Origin: Swaminathania salitolerans
GTDB lineage: Bacteria; Pseudomonadota; Alphaproteobacteria; Acetobacterales; Acetobacteraceae
Assembly: GCF_007988945.1 (NCBI RefSeq)
Contig: NZ_BJVC01000001.1
Span: forward strand, 920,192-984,191
DNA length: 64,000 bases
Reading direction: 5' to 3'
Part shown: positions 24,217 through 35,049 of the stretch, one piece after another
Position numbering within the stretch: position 1 is the first letter of the stretch
How the letters are laid out: every line of letters starts with the position of its first letter
Notes under the pieces: model-generated
Seen by the model: only the letters and a program-made list of their open reading frames with translations
Told to the model about the DNA's origin: nothing
The model's database searches: none
Made by a program: the position numbers and the translations under genes

Positions 24217-27200
24217 TCAGCGCGGGGCCGTCTCGATGAAACCGGCCGCTGCGGAAAGATCGACGGAGAGGACCTGACTGACGCCGCGTTCCTGCATCGT
24301 GACGCCGAACAGGCGGTCCATATGGGCCATGGTGAGCTGATGATGTGTGACGATAAGGAAGCGGGTCTCGGCCTCGGTCGTCATGTCGCGCAGCAATCCG
24401 CAGAGACGTTCGACATTCGCATCGTCGAGCGGGGCATCGACCTCGTCGAGAATGCATAGCGGGGCTGGCTGACACCGGAACGTCGCAAAGATCAGCGACA
24501 ATGCCGTCAGGGCCTGCTCGCCGCCCGAGAGGAGAGAAAGGGTGGAAAGCTTCTTGCCGGGGGGCTGGGCGAAGATTTCCAGCCCCGCCTCGAGGGGATC
24601 GTCGCTGCCCACGAGACCGAGATGTGCTCTGCCTCCGTTGAACATGCGGCTGAAGAGGGACTGGAAATGATGGTCCACCTCGACAAAAACCGCCTGGAGC
24701 CGTTCCCGACCTTCCTTCTTGAGGAGATTGATCGAGCCGCGCAGGCGGCCGATCGCCGCTTCGAGCTCCTCATGTTCCCTGGCGAGATGCTCGGACCGGG
24801 TCCTGGCCTCTTCATATTCCTGCTCGGCGAGAAGATTGACCGGGCCGAGCGCCTCGCGTTCCTTCTGGCAGCGCGAGAGACGACGCCGGAGCGCCGTCTC
24901 GTTCCCGTCGACCGGATCCCCTGACATAGCGTCCTGCGCATCGTCCGAAGGTGCCTCGACGCGGTTCTCGATGGCATCTCTCTGGGCGAGCGCCTGGGCG
25001 TGACGCTCCTGCAGCAGGATGAGTTCCTCGCGCATCTGCGTGCTGCGGCGTTCTTCCCGTTCGCGCACGGCTTCGAGCGCTTCCATCGCGGTCTCGATAT
25101 CGAGAAGCCGGGCGCCCGCCTGCGCATAGCCCGTTTCCGCCTCGGCGAGGCGCGTTTCGTGCCGGGCGAGGGCCTCGGCCTGTTGTCGTGCATCGGCCCG
25201 TGTCGTCTCGCGCTCCCGGTTCACGCCGTCGATCCGCTCCGTCGCGCGCGTCAGATCCGTCTCGCGCGTCGCGTGCAGCTCCTGCGTTTCGCCGATACGC
25301 AGTTCGAGCTGACCGATATCCCGCTCGAGCTGGTCGAGAAGCGCCGAAGCGGCCTGCTCCTCCGCTGCGAGGGCGTCCCGCGTTGCCCGCAGGGTCGTTT
25401 CCTGCGCCTCTGCCTCGAGAAGGGAGGCCTCGTCACCGGAAAGATCGGGAACCGGCGCAAGTGCTGCCCGGTTTTCACGTGCCGTTTCGAGGGCCTGGGT
25501 CAGCTGCCCATGACGGGGTTGCAGCGCGGAGATACGGCTGGAGAGTGCAAGGAAGCTCGTCCGTTGCGCGTCCAGTTGCGCGCGCGCGGTCCCGATCGTT
25601 TCCTCGAGCGCGAGAAGGGCCCGTTTCCGGGTCTCGCGTTCCTCGTCCAGCGCGGAAAGCCGGAGACGCCCCGATTCGCGCTCCGCGCGTGCCGCTTCGG
25701 CCCGGGAGTCGATTCCGTCGATGGCGATGGCGGCACAGCGCTGCGACGCGCGCGTCCGCTCTTCCACGGCCCTCAGGCGGGCCTGCACCAGCGTCGCCTC
25801 GCGCAGGGCGGTCGTTTCGTCCTCGAGACGCTTCCGTCCTGCCGTTTCGCGTGCCTCCGCAGAATCCTGCTCGAGCGTGTTCAGGCGGGTTTCCGCATCG
25901 GCCAGATCGCTCCGGGAGCGGTCACGCACCGCGCGCGTTTCGGCCACGCTGCTGTCGAGCACTGCCGCCGCGGGCAGGGCCGCGCGGGCGGATTCTGCCT
26001 GACTGGCGCGGGCAAGCGCCTCGTCTCTCTGGATTGCGGCCTCATCCAGACGCTCGATCGTTCTTGCCAGACGGCTCTCGCCATCGGCCTTCTTCTCGCG
26101 AAGCGCCTGTTCCTCTTCACGCGCGCTCCTGCACCGCCTGTCCGCCTCGCGATGCAGCGCATTCAGCTCCGTCAGGCGGGTGGAGAGATCGTGGTCGCGC
26201 GCCTTCATGCGCGCGCAGCCGGCCTCGAGCGGGGGGATCGCACACGCAGCCTCGTCTCTCGCCTCCGCAACCTCCCGCAGCGTTGCCCTGAGGGCCATCT
26301 GAGCCGATGCCGCGGTCGCTTCCGTCCCGGTATCGCGGAAACCGTCCCATCGCCACAAGGCGCCATCCCGGCTGACGAGACATTGCCCCGGTGCAAGACG
26401 TTGCTGGATCGAGGCACCGGTCTCGCGATCGTTCACGAGACCGGTCGCCGCGAGGCAGCGCGCCAGGGCAGGAGGGCAGGACATCAGCGAGGCCAGAGAG
26501 GGTACGCCGTCGGGAAGGGAGGGCGAATCTCCGGCAGGAAGAACCGCCCAGCAGCGGCTCTGTTCCTCGAGAAGAGACGCCGTAAGAGTCTCGCCAAGCA
26601 CCGACGCGATTGCCTTTTCCAGCCCCGGGGGGACGATCAGCGCCTCGATCAGGGGGGCGGGAAGCTGCTCTGCCGGAAGCGATGCCTCGAGTGCCTCGTG
26701 GCGGGCCGCAAGGGTGAGATGGCTGGCCCGGGCTTCCCGGAGCGCGGCTTCGTGCCCGTCCAGATCCGAGCGCAGGGAGGCGCGTTCCTCGGTCAGGGAA
26801 GCGATTCCGGCATCAAGCCGCTCCAGCGCGTTTCGTTCCTTTCCATGCGCGCCGGAGGCTGCGGCAAGGCGTTCCTCCGCCGGGAGCGACGCTCTCGCAT
26901 CGTCGCGTTCCTTTTCGAGCTGCGCGATCAGCCCCGTCTGGCGCGTGAGCGCCTGCGTCGCCTGCATGTGATCCTGATCGAGCAGCGTGCGGGTACGGAG
27001 TGCGGTCTGGCGCTCGGACTCCGCTGCGAGAACGGCCTGTTCCGCCCGATCGGCTCTGTGCCGGAGCGCGTCGCGTTCGGCGCGCGCGCCTGCGACGGCC
27101 TCGTCCAGCTTCTCCGCCCGATCGTCGAGCGCAGCGAGCGCATCCCGGGAAAGGCGGGAAGCGGCGAGCGACCGGAGCGTTTCCTCCTGCGCTGAAATCT

Positions 27201-28728
27201 GGGCGTCCAGCGCGGCGATCTGCGCTTCGAGCTCCGCGATTTCCTCACGGGCCTTGCGCGCGGTCTCCTCTGTCTGCCCGGCCTCCTGCTCGGCCCGGGC
27301 GAGAGCCAGCCTTGCCTCCTGATGGGCGTCGTCGAGCCTTTCGCATGTTTCCACAAGCGCGGCCCGCTCCGTCTGCCGGGTGGCCAGCACGGTTTCCTGC
27401 GCTTCGAGATCCGCAGTGAGAGGGAGGGATTCACTCAGCCTGTTCAGCTCGAGGCCGAGGGTGCGATGCTCTTCGTCAAGCGCGGCGACAAGACGCTCTG
27501 CGGCGTCGTGCTCCGTCCGGAGCCGGTGCGCTCGCTGTTGCGCCTCGTCCAGGGCGCGGGCGAGGGTCTCGCGTCTGTTTCCGGCCCCGGCGAGGTCGCT
27601 TTCATGGCGGGCGCGCTGTCCGGCGAGCGCCGCGAGGCGATCGGGCAGGGCAGCGAGACCGTCCCGACAGCGCTCCCGTTCGGCGTCCAGCTGGGACAGA
27701 CGCGCGGCACTCTCCGCAAGACGGAGCTGCGCGATATCCCGGTCCTCGCTCGCCGCCTGCAAACGTCGCTCGATCTCGCCGATGGCCTCTTCGGCACGGG
27801 CGAGCGCGGCGCGGGTGGTTCCGCTCACGAGGCGCAGCTCGTCCCGTCCCTCGCGCAGGGTCTCGACCGTCTGCCTGACCGAACCGATCGCTTCTGAACG
27901 TGCCGCCAGCTCCTGCGCGGCCTGTATGGCGGCATGGGCCGCGTTGGCCGCTTCCGCTTTTGCCGCCTCCAGCCGGGCGGAACACCGCTCGACCTGCTCG
28001 TCCGCCTTCTTCTGCCCGAGCCAGGCGAGGCGATGCTCGTCCTTGCGGATCGTCTCGGACAGCTCCCGGTATCGCCGCGCCTGTCTCGTCTGGCCTTCCA
28101 GGGAGTCCAGCCGGGTCGCGAGTTGCTGACGCAGATCTTCGGAACGCTCGATATTGCCTTCCGCCTGACGCAGTTTGAGCTCGGCATCGTGGCGTCTGGC
28201 ATGGAGCCCCGTAATTCCCGCGGCCTCCTCGAGAAGCGCGCGGCGCTCCTCGGGTTTGGCGGCAATCAGGGCGCTGACGCGGTTCTGGCTCACGATGGAT
28301 GAGCTGCGCGCCCCCGAAGAGAGATCTGCAAAAAGCGTGGTGACGTCGCGTGCGCGCAGGGCACGGCCGTTGAGCCGGAAATCGCTTCCCGATCCGCGCT
28401 CCGCACGGCGGCATATCTCAAGCGTATCGGCGGTCGAGAAGGGCGCAGGCGCCACGCCGATCGCGTTTTCGAGCCATAGCGTAACCTCCGCGATCGAACG
28501 GGCGGCACGCGCCCGTGTTCCTGCGAAGATCAGATCGTCGAGTTCTCCGCCACGCAGCGCCCGCGCCGAGCTCTCGCCCATCGCCCAGCGCAGCGCTTCG
28601 ACTACATTCGACTTGCCGCAGCCATTCGGCCCGACGATTCCGGTCAGTCCGGGAAGGATGTCGATCGTGGCGGGATCGGCGAAGCTCTTGAAACCCGCTA
28701 TGCGCAGGCGCGTGATCCGGGGTGACAT
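24217..28728 (-). CDS. smc: Chromosome segregation ATPase SMC, long-armed
   Basis: SMC dimers organise and segregate the chromosome together with ScpA/ScpB. The 1503 residues read: N-terminal ATPase half with GPNGCGKSNVV near residue 35 and the QNRVSALI Q-loop area; a long coiled coil to about 690; hinge at about 690-800; a second coiled coil; then LLSGGEQALTALS near 1400 and the Walker B CILDEVDAPLDDANV near 1430. Bacterial SMCs are usually about 1150-1200 residues, so each arm is longer by roughly 150. The heads are intact. It follows the DsbA-like gene by 37 bp on the same strand, possibly one transcript. Confidence 0.95.
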   Translation of the reverse strand: MSPRITRLRIAGFKSFADPATIDILPGLTGIVGPNGCGKSNVVEALRWAMGESSARALRGGELDDLIFAGTRARAARSIAEVTLWLENAIGVAPAPFSTADTLEICRRAERGSGSDFRLNGRALRARDVTTLFADLSSGARSSSIVSQNRVSALIAAKPEERRALLEEAAGITGLHARRHDAELKLRQAEGNIERSEDLRQQLATRLDSLEGQTRQARRYRELSETIRKDEHRLAWLGQKKADEQVERCSARLEAAKAEAANAAHAAIQAAQELAARSEAIGSVRQTVETLREGRDELRLVSGTTRAALARAEEAIGEIERRLQAASEDRDIAQLRLAESAARLSQLDAERERCRDGLAALPDRLAALAGQRARHESDLAGAGNRRETLARALDEAQQRAHRLRTEHDAAERLVAALDEEHRTLGLELNRLSESLPLTADLEAQETVLATRQTERAALVETCERLDDAHQEARLALARAEQEAGQTEETARKAREEIAELEAQIAALDAQISAQEETLRSLAASRLSRDALAALDDRAEKLDEAVAGARAERDALRHRADRAEQAVLAAESERQTALRTRTLLDQDHMQATQALTRQTGLIAQLEKERDDARASLPAEERLAAASGAHGKERNALERLDAGIASLTEERASLRSDLDGHEAALREARASHLTLAARHEALEASLPAEQLPAPLIEALIVPPGLEKAIASVLGETLTASLLEEQSRCWAVLPAGDSPSLPDGVPSLASLMSCPPALARCLAATGLVNDRETGASIQQRLAPGQCLVSRDGALWRWDGFRDTGTEATAASAQMALRATLREVAEARDEAACAIPPLEAGCARMKARDHDLSTRLTELNALHREADRRCRSAREEEQALREKKADGESRLARTIERLDEAAIQRDEALARASQAESARAALPAAAVLDSSVAETRAVRDRSRSDLADAETRLNTLEQDSAEARETAGRKRLEDETTALREATLVQARLRAVEERTRASQRCAAIAIDGIDSRAEAARAERESGRLRLSALDEERETRKRALLALEETIGTARAQLDAQRTSFLALSSRISALQPRHGQLTQALETARENRAALAPVPDLSGDEASLLEAEAQETTLRATRDALAAEEQAASALLDQLERDIGQLELRIGETQELHATRETDLTRATERIDGVNRERETTRADARQQAEALARHETRLAEAETGYAQAGARLLDIETAMEALEAVREREERRSTQMREELILLQERHAQALAQRDAIENRVEAPSDDAQDAMSGDPVDGNETALRRRLSRCQKEREALGPVNLLAEQEYEEARTRSEHLAREHEELEAAIGRLRGSINLLKKEGRERLQAVFVEVDHHFQSLFSRMFNGGRAHLGLVGSDDPLEAGLEIFAQPPGKKLSTLSLLSGGEQALTALSLIFATFRCQPAPLCILDEVDAPLDDANVERLCGLLRDMTTEAETRFLIVTHHQLTMAHMDRLFGVTMQERGVSQVLSVDLSAAAGFIETAPR

Positions 28729-28765
28729 ACGATGAATGCAGTACGATGGATGCGGTATTCCCGGT

Positions 28766-29377
28766 TCAGCCGGCTGCCTTGTCGACTTCCGCCTTGAAGG
28801 TGGCGAAATCGGGCAGCTCCTGATTATAGGGGTGATCGTTGAACAGGAAGAACGGCGTGCCGTTGATGTTGTACTTGGCCTGATCGGCGTCCTGCTGCGC
28901 GACGATCGCCTGTCTGAAGCTGTCGTCGTGGTCGATCCGGTCGAATTGCGCGGCCGAAATGCCGGCGAGCGCCGCCATCATCTGGATCTGGTGCTTGGGA
29001 TTGACGTCACGCGCGAAGGCCCAGCGATCCTGGCTGGCGAGCATCGAGTCGACGAACGGCACATAGCGATCGACGGGAAGCGAACGGGCCACCATGGCGC
29101 CGAGAAGCGCGATCTGATCCAGGGGGAAATCGTGATAGACGTAATAGATCTTCCCGGTATCGATGAGTTCTGCCTTCACCTGCGGAAAGATCGTTTCGGC
29201 GAAATGGGCGCAATGGGTGCAGGTCAGGGAGAACCATTCCTGGACCTTCACCGGCGCCTTCGGGTTGCCTACGGCGCGCGGCGTGAGGCGCATGTCTTCT
29301 GCACGGGCATCGCGCAGGGAAGGAACCAGGGCGAGGGCGGGCAGCGCCGCCAGTAGGGTGCGTCGACGAACGGACAT
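28766..29377 (-). CDS. DsbA-family thiol:disulfide oxidoreductase, exported
   Basis: 203 residues. The N terminus SVRRRTLLAALPALALVPS looks like a signal peptide with a Tat-like twin Arg, ending before EDMRL. The thioredoxin-fold active site is CTHC in WFSLTCTHCAHF; the cis-Pro loop is INGTPFFLF. The family oxidises or reduces periplasmic disulfides, often with a DsbB partner; none is in the window. Neighbour smc is cytoplasmic, so the shared order is positional rather than functional. Confidence 0.9.
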   Translation of the reverse strand: MSVRRRTLLAALPALALVPSLRDARAEDMRLTPRAVGNPKAPVKVQEWFSLTCTHCAHFAETIFPQVKAELIDTGKIYYVYHDFPLDQIALLGAMVARSLPVDRYVPFVDSMLASQDRWAFARDVNPKHQIQMMAALAGISAAQFDRIDHDDSFRQAIVAQQDADQAKYNINGTPFFLFNDHPYNQELPDFATFKAEVDKAAG

Positions 29378-29501
29378 GAAAAACTCTCCCGGATTGCGAT
29401 GTCAGAGTTTTGAAGACCGCGAGCGGCGCGGCGTCAAGGGGCGAAGAGGTCCCCGCCCCAGGGGGGACATCCCGGTCGGGGGCCTTCTGTCCGGGGAGAC
29501 C

Positions 29502-29552
29502 GCCCGGGAAGACTGCCCGGGAAGACTGCCCGGGAAGACCGCCCGGGCGACC
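29502..29552 (+). repeat. 13-bp tandem repeat, nearly four copies
   Basis: GCCCGGGAAGACT, GCCCGGGAAGACT, GCCCGGGAAGACC and GCCCGGGCGACC stand head to tail, ending 3 bp before the stop codon of the minus-strand corC gene (29556). A related CCGGGGAGACC precedes the array. Noncoding, between corC and the DsbA-like gene. Confidence 0.88.
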
Positions 29553-29555
29553 CGC

Positions 29556-30476
29556 TCAGGGAGCCTCCTCGCTCCGATGCGGAACGGGCGGATCCCTGCG
29601 CACCCAGTCGGTCGGGACACGCATGCGCAGACCCCTGATATGGCGGGCATCCGCATCGGTCACGCGAAAGACGAGACCGCTCTCATGGGTGAAGACCTCG
29701 CCGCGTATCGGAACATGGCCTGCAAGCCGGAAGACCAGACCGCCGACCGTCTCGATCTCGGCCTCGCGCTCGGCATCGGTCAGAACGGAGCCCATGAGAC
29801 CCTCGAGCTCTTCGACCGGGAGCCGCGCATCCAGATCGAAGGAACCGTCCGCCCTCTCGACGATCATGGCGGAGACAGGCTCGTCATGCTCGTCCGAAAT
29901 GTCGCCGACGATGGTCTCCACGAGATCCTCGATGGTCACGAGGCCGTCCACGCCCCCGTATTCGTCGATGACGAGGGCGAGATGCGTCCGGCGCTGCCGC
30001 ATCTGCAGCAGCAGATCGAGCACGGGTATCTGCGGCGCAACCAGAAGCGGCTGGCGCAGCAGAGGCTCGATATCGAAGGCGTCCGACGTTCCGATATAGG
30101 CGATCAGATCCTTGACGTGGATCATGCCTATGACGTTGTCCAGATGCTCCCGATAGACCGGAACACGCGAGTGGTTCTCGCGCCGCATGAAGGCGAGTGC
30201 CTCATCGAGCGTGATATCGGCCGACATGGACACGATATCCGCGCGCGGGACCATGACGTCATCGGCGGTCGTCTCGCGCAGATGCAGCACGTTCGTGATG
30301 AGCGCACGCTCCTGCCGGTCGAGCTCGGGGCGGGCACCGCCTTCCGGGTGCGGCGTTGCGGCTTCCTCCACGAGCGCTGCGATCGAGTGGCGCAGCCCGT
30401 GTTCGCGGTTCTTGCGATTGAACAGTCCGAACAGCCCTTTCGGGCGGCGTTGGGAAAGATCGTCCGACTCGCTCAT
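29556..30476 (-). CDS. corC: CorC/YbeX-type CBS-domain protein
   Basis: 306 residues, no membrane segment. Two CBS domains begin with VMVPRADIVSMSADITLDEALAFM and continue through VIGMIHVKDLIAYI, then ALVIDEYGGVDGLVTIEDLVETIVGDI; the C-terminal third is the CorC_HlyC (transporter-associated) domain, GSFDLDARLPVEELEGLMG. In E. coli the ybeX product is linked to magnesium handling and ribosome maturation, in the same gene order as here: miaB-ybeZ(phoH)-ybeY-ybeX. It overlaps the end of ybeY by 4 bp. Confidence 0.9.
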   Translation of the reverse strand: MSESDDLSQRRPKGLFGLFNRKNREHGLRHSIAALVEEAATPHPEGGARPELDRQERALITNVLHLRETTADDVMVPRADIVSMSADITLDEALAFMRRENHSRVPVYREHLDNVIGMIHVKDLIAYIGTSDAFDIEPLLRQPLLVAPQIPVLDLLLQMRQRRTHLALVIDEYGGVDGLVTIEDLVETIVGDISDEHDEPVSAMIVERADGSFDLDARLPVEELEGLMGSVLTDAEREAEIETVGGLVFRLAGHVPIRGEVFTHESGLVFRVTDADARHIRGLRMRVPTDWVRRDPPVPHRSEEAP

Positions 30477-30983
30477 CCCCGTTTTCCTCCCCCGAGACGC
30501 CAGGGATTGGGAATGCCGAGACGCGCGAGTATGCGCGATTCCGTCATTTCCATCTGACGCGCCTCGTCGGGTCGGTGATGATCGTAACCGGCGAGATGAA
30601 GTGCGCCATGCACGAGGAGATGGGCGGCGTGATCGCCGAAGCGGCGTCCGGCCGCCTGTGCCTCCCGCCGGACCGTCTCATAGGCCATGGCGATGTCTCC
30701 GTCGCCGAACCCGTCCATCTCCTCGAAGGTCAGGACATTGGTCGGCTTGTTCCTGTCACGGAAGGCCGCATTGAGGCTCTGCACGGCGCGGTCCGTCGTC
30801 AGCAGGATGGCCGGCAGACGATCGCGATCGAGCCAGGGCCAGGTCGCCTCCACGCAGCGTGGGACCAGCCTGTCCAGCCGGGGCAGGGCGGCGCGCCAGC
30901 GCCTGTCCGCCACCAGAAGGTCCGGGTAGGTTCTCAGACGCCCTTCCGGTCTGGAAGGGACGTCTTCGGGGGGTGTCGTATGA

Positions 30984-31000
<17 letters not shown>
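30473..31000 (-). CDS. ybeY: Endoribonuclease/rRNA maturation factor YbeY
   Basis: YbeY is a zinc-dependent single-strand endoribonuclease needed for 16S rRNA 3' processing and ribosome quality control. 175 residues; the zinc motif is HGALHLAGYDH, and the upstream NVLTFEEMDG and ALNAAFRDRNKPTN segments are typical. ATG 31000 overlaps the end of phoH by 17 bp, so the two are coupled; starts further upstream would lie deep inside phoH. A proline- and charge-rich N-terminal tail of about 20 residues precedes the conserved fold. Confidence 0.93.
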
Positions 31001-32137
<1,137 letters not shown>

Positions 32138-32141
<4 letters not shown>

Positions 32142-33502
32142 GCGCAGACTCTCTCCCGTATGAGTGTACCGGCCAGCGAGTTGGTCAGTCGCTGGGTTAT
32201 CGCAACCTGAACGGTCCTGCCGATGAGATCCTCCGACCCCTCGACGTGAACGGGTTGCAGATAGGGTGAACGCCCGGTGATCTGTCCGGGTTTGCGCCCG
32301 CGCCCCGTAAAGAGCACGGGAACCGTGCGGCCCACCATGTCAGCGTTGAAGGCATCCTGCTGAACGCGCAGCAGGGCCTGCAGCCTCTGGAGGCGTTCGT
32401 CCTTCACGGCCTCGTCGATCTGGAACGGCTGACCGGCGGCAGGCGTGCCCGGGCGGGGCGAATACTTGAACGAGAACGCCTGGGCGAACCCGATATCGCG
32501 CACGAGCTGCATCGTGGCCTCGAAATCCTCCTCGGTCTCTCCGGGATGACCGACGATGAAATCGGAGGAGAGGGCGATATCGGGGCAGGCCTCGCGCAGG
32601 CGGGCGATAATGGCCCGGTATTCACCGGCAGTATGGCCCCGGTTCATCGCCTTGAGGATGCGGTCGGATCCCGATTGCACGGGCAGATGCAGGAAGGGCA
32701 TGAGGGCGGGTGTGTCGCGATGGGCATCGATCAGCGCCTGATCCATGTCGCGCGGGTGCGATGTCATGTACCGGATCCGCTCGAGGCCGGGCAGCGCCGC
32801 CAGAGCCCGGGCGAGAGTCGGGAGATCGGCCGTGCCGCCTTCTCCGTCATCGCCATGATAGGCATTGACGTTCTGGCCCAGAAGCGTGATCTCGCGCACG
32901 CCGCCCTGCACCATGCGCCGGGCTTCCGCCACGACGGAGGGAAGGGAGCGGCTGGTTTCGGCGCCGCGCGTGTAGGGCACCACGCAGAACGAGCAGAACT
33001 TGTCGCAGCCTTCCTGGATTGTGAGGAAAGCGGTGAGATTGCCCTCGACCTGGGGGGCGGAGTCCGCAGGCAGGAAGTCGAACTTCATCTCGACGGGGAA
33101 ATCGGTGTCGATGACCGCGCCGCCCGCCCGCGCCGCACGCGCGACCATTTCCGGAAGGCGATGATAGGTTTGCGGCCCAAGAACGATATCGACGAAAGGT
33201 GCGCGCGCGAGGATTTCCTCGCCCTCGGCCTGGGCGACACAACCGGCAACGGCAATGATCGAGCGCCCGAGACCGGCCGCCACCCGTTCGTCGCTTATCT
33301 TGCGCAGCCGTCCGAGCTCGGAGAAAACCTTTTCAGCAGCGCGCTCGCGGATATGGCAAGTATTGAGAATGACCATCTCGGCCTGCTGGGGGGTCGCGAC
33401 CGGCCGATAACCGAGAGGCGCCAGCACATCGCTCATCCTCGCGCTGTCATAGACATTCATCTGGCAGCCCCAGGTGATGACGTGCAGACCGCGCGCGTTC
33501 AT
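32138..33502 (-). CDS. miaB: tRNA-2-methylthio-N6-isopentenyladenosine synthase MiaB
   Basis: MiaB is a radical-SAM methylthiotransferase acting on i6A37 of tRNA. The 454 residues hold the N-terminal domain with three cluster cysteines ([22 protein letters not shown]), the radical-[11 protein letters not shown], the TSHPRD and [10 protein letters not shown] segments, and a C-terminal TRAM domain. ATG 33502 has GGAG 5-6 nt upstream and gives the normal length; an in-frame TTG at 33625 would add a 41-residue unconserved tail. First of four coupled genes. Confidence 0.94.
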
Positions 33503-33871
33503 GTTGTCTCCGGATTGCCCGATCGCGGATTGCCTGTTCAAAGCCTGATTGTCTCCGGGCTGCAGGGCAGCCCCGCTGTCGGAAGAAACCTCGACCGTCA
33601 CTCTGTCATACCCTTGCCGTTTCAATGTCGTCGAACCTGCCGAAGCGGTCGCGATGGAGGAACATTCCTGCCCGATGCGACGATCGGAGCCGGAACGGGC
33701 CTTTCGGCCTTGTAGCCGAACGGGCCGGTAAATGCATGGCTAATATTCGCGCGGATGTGCAACCGTCTCATGCATCCCGTTCGGGTCTTTCCTGCCCGGG
33801 TTGCTGGTGCCCGGGACGTTTCTGCGCGCAAGAACCGGTCCTTGGGGGGGGATCCCTGCTCCGGACGCGCC
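33503..33871. other. 369-bp stretch between plsC and miaB
   Basis: Probable leader/promoter region of the miaB operon. A repeat of GGCCCGTTC flanks a 6-bp hairpin (TTCGGC/GCCGAA) at about 33700-33730. Reading frames here have no coding character that I can support. Confidence 0.45.
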
Positions 33872-34834
33872 TCAGAGGACAGGCTGCGGGGCCGTAACCG
33901 GAGGAGAGGCTCCGAGCGGCTGGACATGCAGCCGGGCCACACCATCCGCCACGATCTTCTGGACCGCGCCCGAAAGCTCCTTGCGTCCGGGAAAATCGGC
34001 CGGATCGACAGGCGGATGCAGAATCACGGTCGCCCCCAGAGAGCGCCATTGCGTGACCGACCAGATATGCGGAGCAAGTTCCATATCGCCGTACCAGGCG
34101 AGCGCGGTGCGCCGCGCGCGTCCGACAGGGAGACCGTCCAGACGGTCATAGACGATGGAGACGGGCTGGATGAGCACCGATGGAGGGGTGGGAAGGGTGG
34201 GATCGACACGGCTCGGTTTGGCCACGGCAAAAAACGACGACATGAAGGGCAGCACATGCGTGCCGTCCGTGGATGTCCCCTCGGGAAAGAGGATGAGGTT
34301 GTCGCCATTCGTCAGACGATCCGTCATCGCCTGGAGCTCACGGCCCGTATTGTTGCGCTGACGGCTGACGAAGATCGTCCGTCCCAGGCGTGCGAGCGTG
34401 CCGATGATCGGCCAGTCCGCGATCTGCTGTTTCGCGACGAAGACCGTGGGCAGCACGCCGCCCGTGACCGCTATGTCGAGCCAGGAGGAATGATTTGCCA
34501 CGAAGATGATGGGGCGCTCGCCGTTCTTCACGGCCTGTCCGTCGCGTATCGTCCCTGCCGGCTCGCCTATGAGGGTGACCTTCAGCCCGAGAATGCGACA
34601 GATGGTGGCCCAGTAGAAACGCGCGAAGACGATCTTTGCGGCGCCTCTGCGTCTGAGAAGTATGCGCTGGGGTATGCTTGCGAGCAAAGTCCAGAGACAT
34701 GACAGGAAAATACGCCGCACGGCGCGCAGCGTGCGCACGGTTTGGCTACCCAGCGCAGGCTCGAGCGGGGTAGTCCAGGGATCGGTGCCGGACGCGTCAC
34801 TCACGGGACGGCGGCGCGTTATCGCGTCTGTCAT
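33872..34834 (-). CDS. plsC: 1-acyl-sn-glycerol-3-phosphate acyltransferase (PlsC family)
   Basis: 320 residues. The acyltransferase motifs are NHSSWLD (H-x4-D) in IIFVANHSSWLD, GRTIFVSRQ, and LFPEGTST, in the order expected for phosphatidic acid synthesis at the inner membrane. A hydrophobic anchor precedes them (IFLSCLWTLLASI). The C-terminal part contains PVSIVYDRLDG and is longer than in small PlsC proteins, so a role in ornithine-lipid or other lysolipid acylation cannot be excluded. It is divergent from tamA and lies 369 bp from miaB on the same strand. Confidence 0.88.
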   Translation of the reverse strand: MTDAITRRRPVSDASGTDPWTTPLEPALGSQTVRTLRAVRRIFLSCLWTLLASIPQRILLRRRGAAKIVFARFYWATICRILGLKVTLIGEPAGTIRDGQAVKNGERPIIFVANHSSWLDIAVTGGVLPTVFVAKQQIADWPIIGTLARLGRTIFVSRQRNNTGRELQAMTDRLTNGDNLILFPEGTSTDGTHVLPFMSSFFAVAKPSRVDPTLPTPPSVLIQPVSIVYDRLDGLPVGRARRTALAWYGDMELAPHIWSVTQWRSLGATVILHPPVDPADFPGRKELSGAVQKIVADGVARLHVQPLGASPPVTAPQPVL

Positions 34835-35049
34835 TACATTGTCCCTAACGCAGAATTGCCGTCATCGACAACAGCCAGCGGGGGATCATTTCGTATTGGC
34901 CACAGATCGTTACCGGTAAAACACGCAGCGCGGAGGCAGGGACGATTGACTGCGCCCTACGCCTTTTCATGCCAGGTCACCCGTGACATGATCCGGACAC
35001 GGTTTCCGTTCAAGGGATGCAAGAGTCAAACACCACAGCAGGAGCCCCT

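Noticed and set aside
25000..27195. Plus-strand open frame of 731 codons opposite smc
   Set aside because: Shadow of the long Arg/Ala/Glu-rich coiled coil.
33622..33945. Minus-strand frame of 107 codons upstream of miaB
   Set aside because: Overlaps the 3' end of plsC in another frame and has no coding texture.
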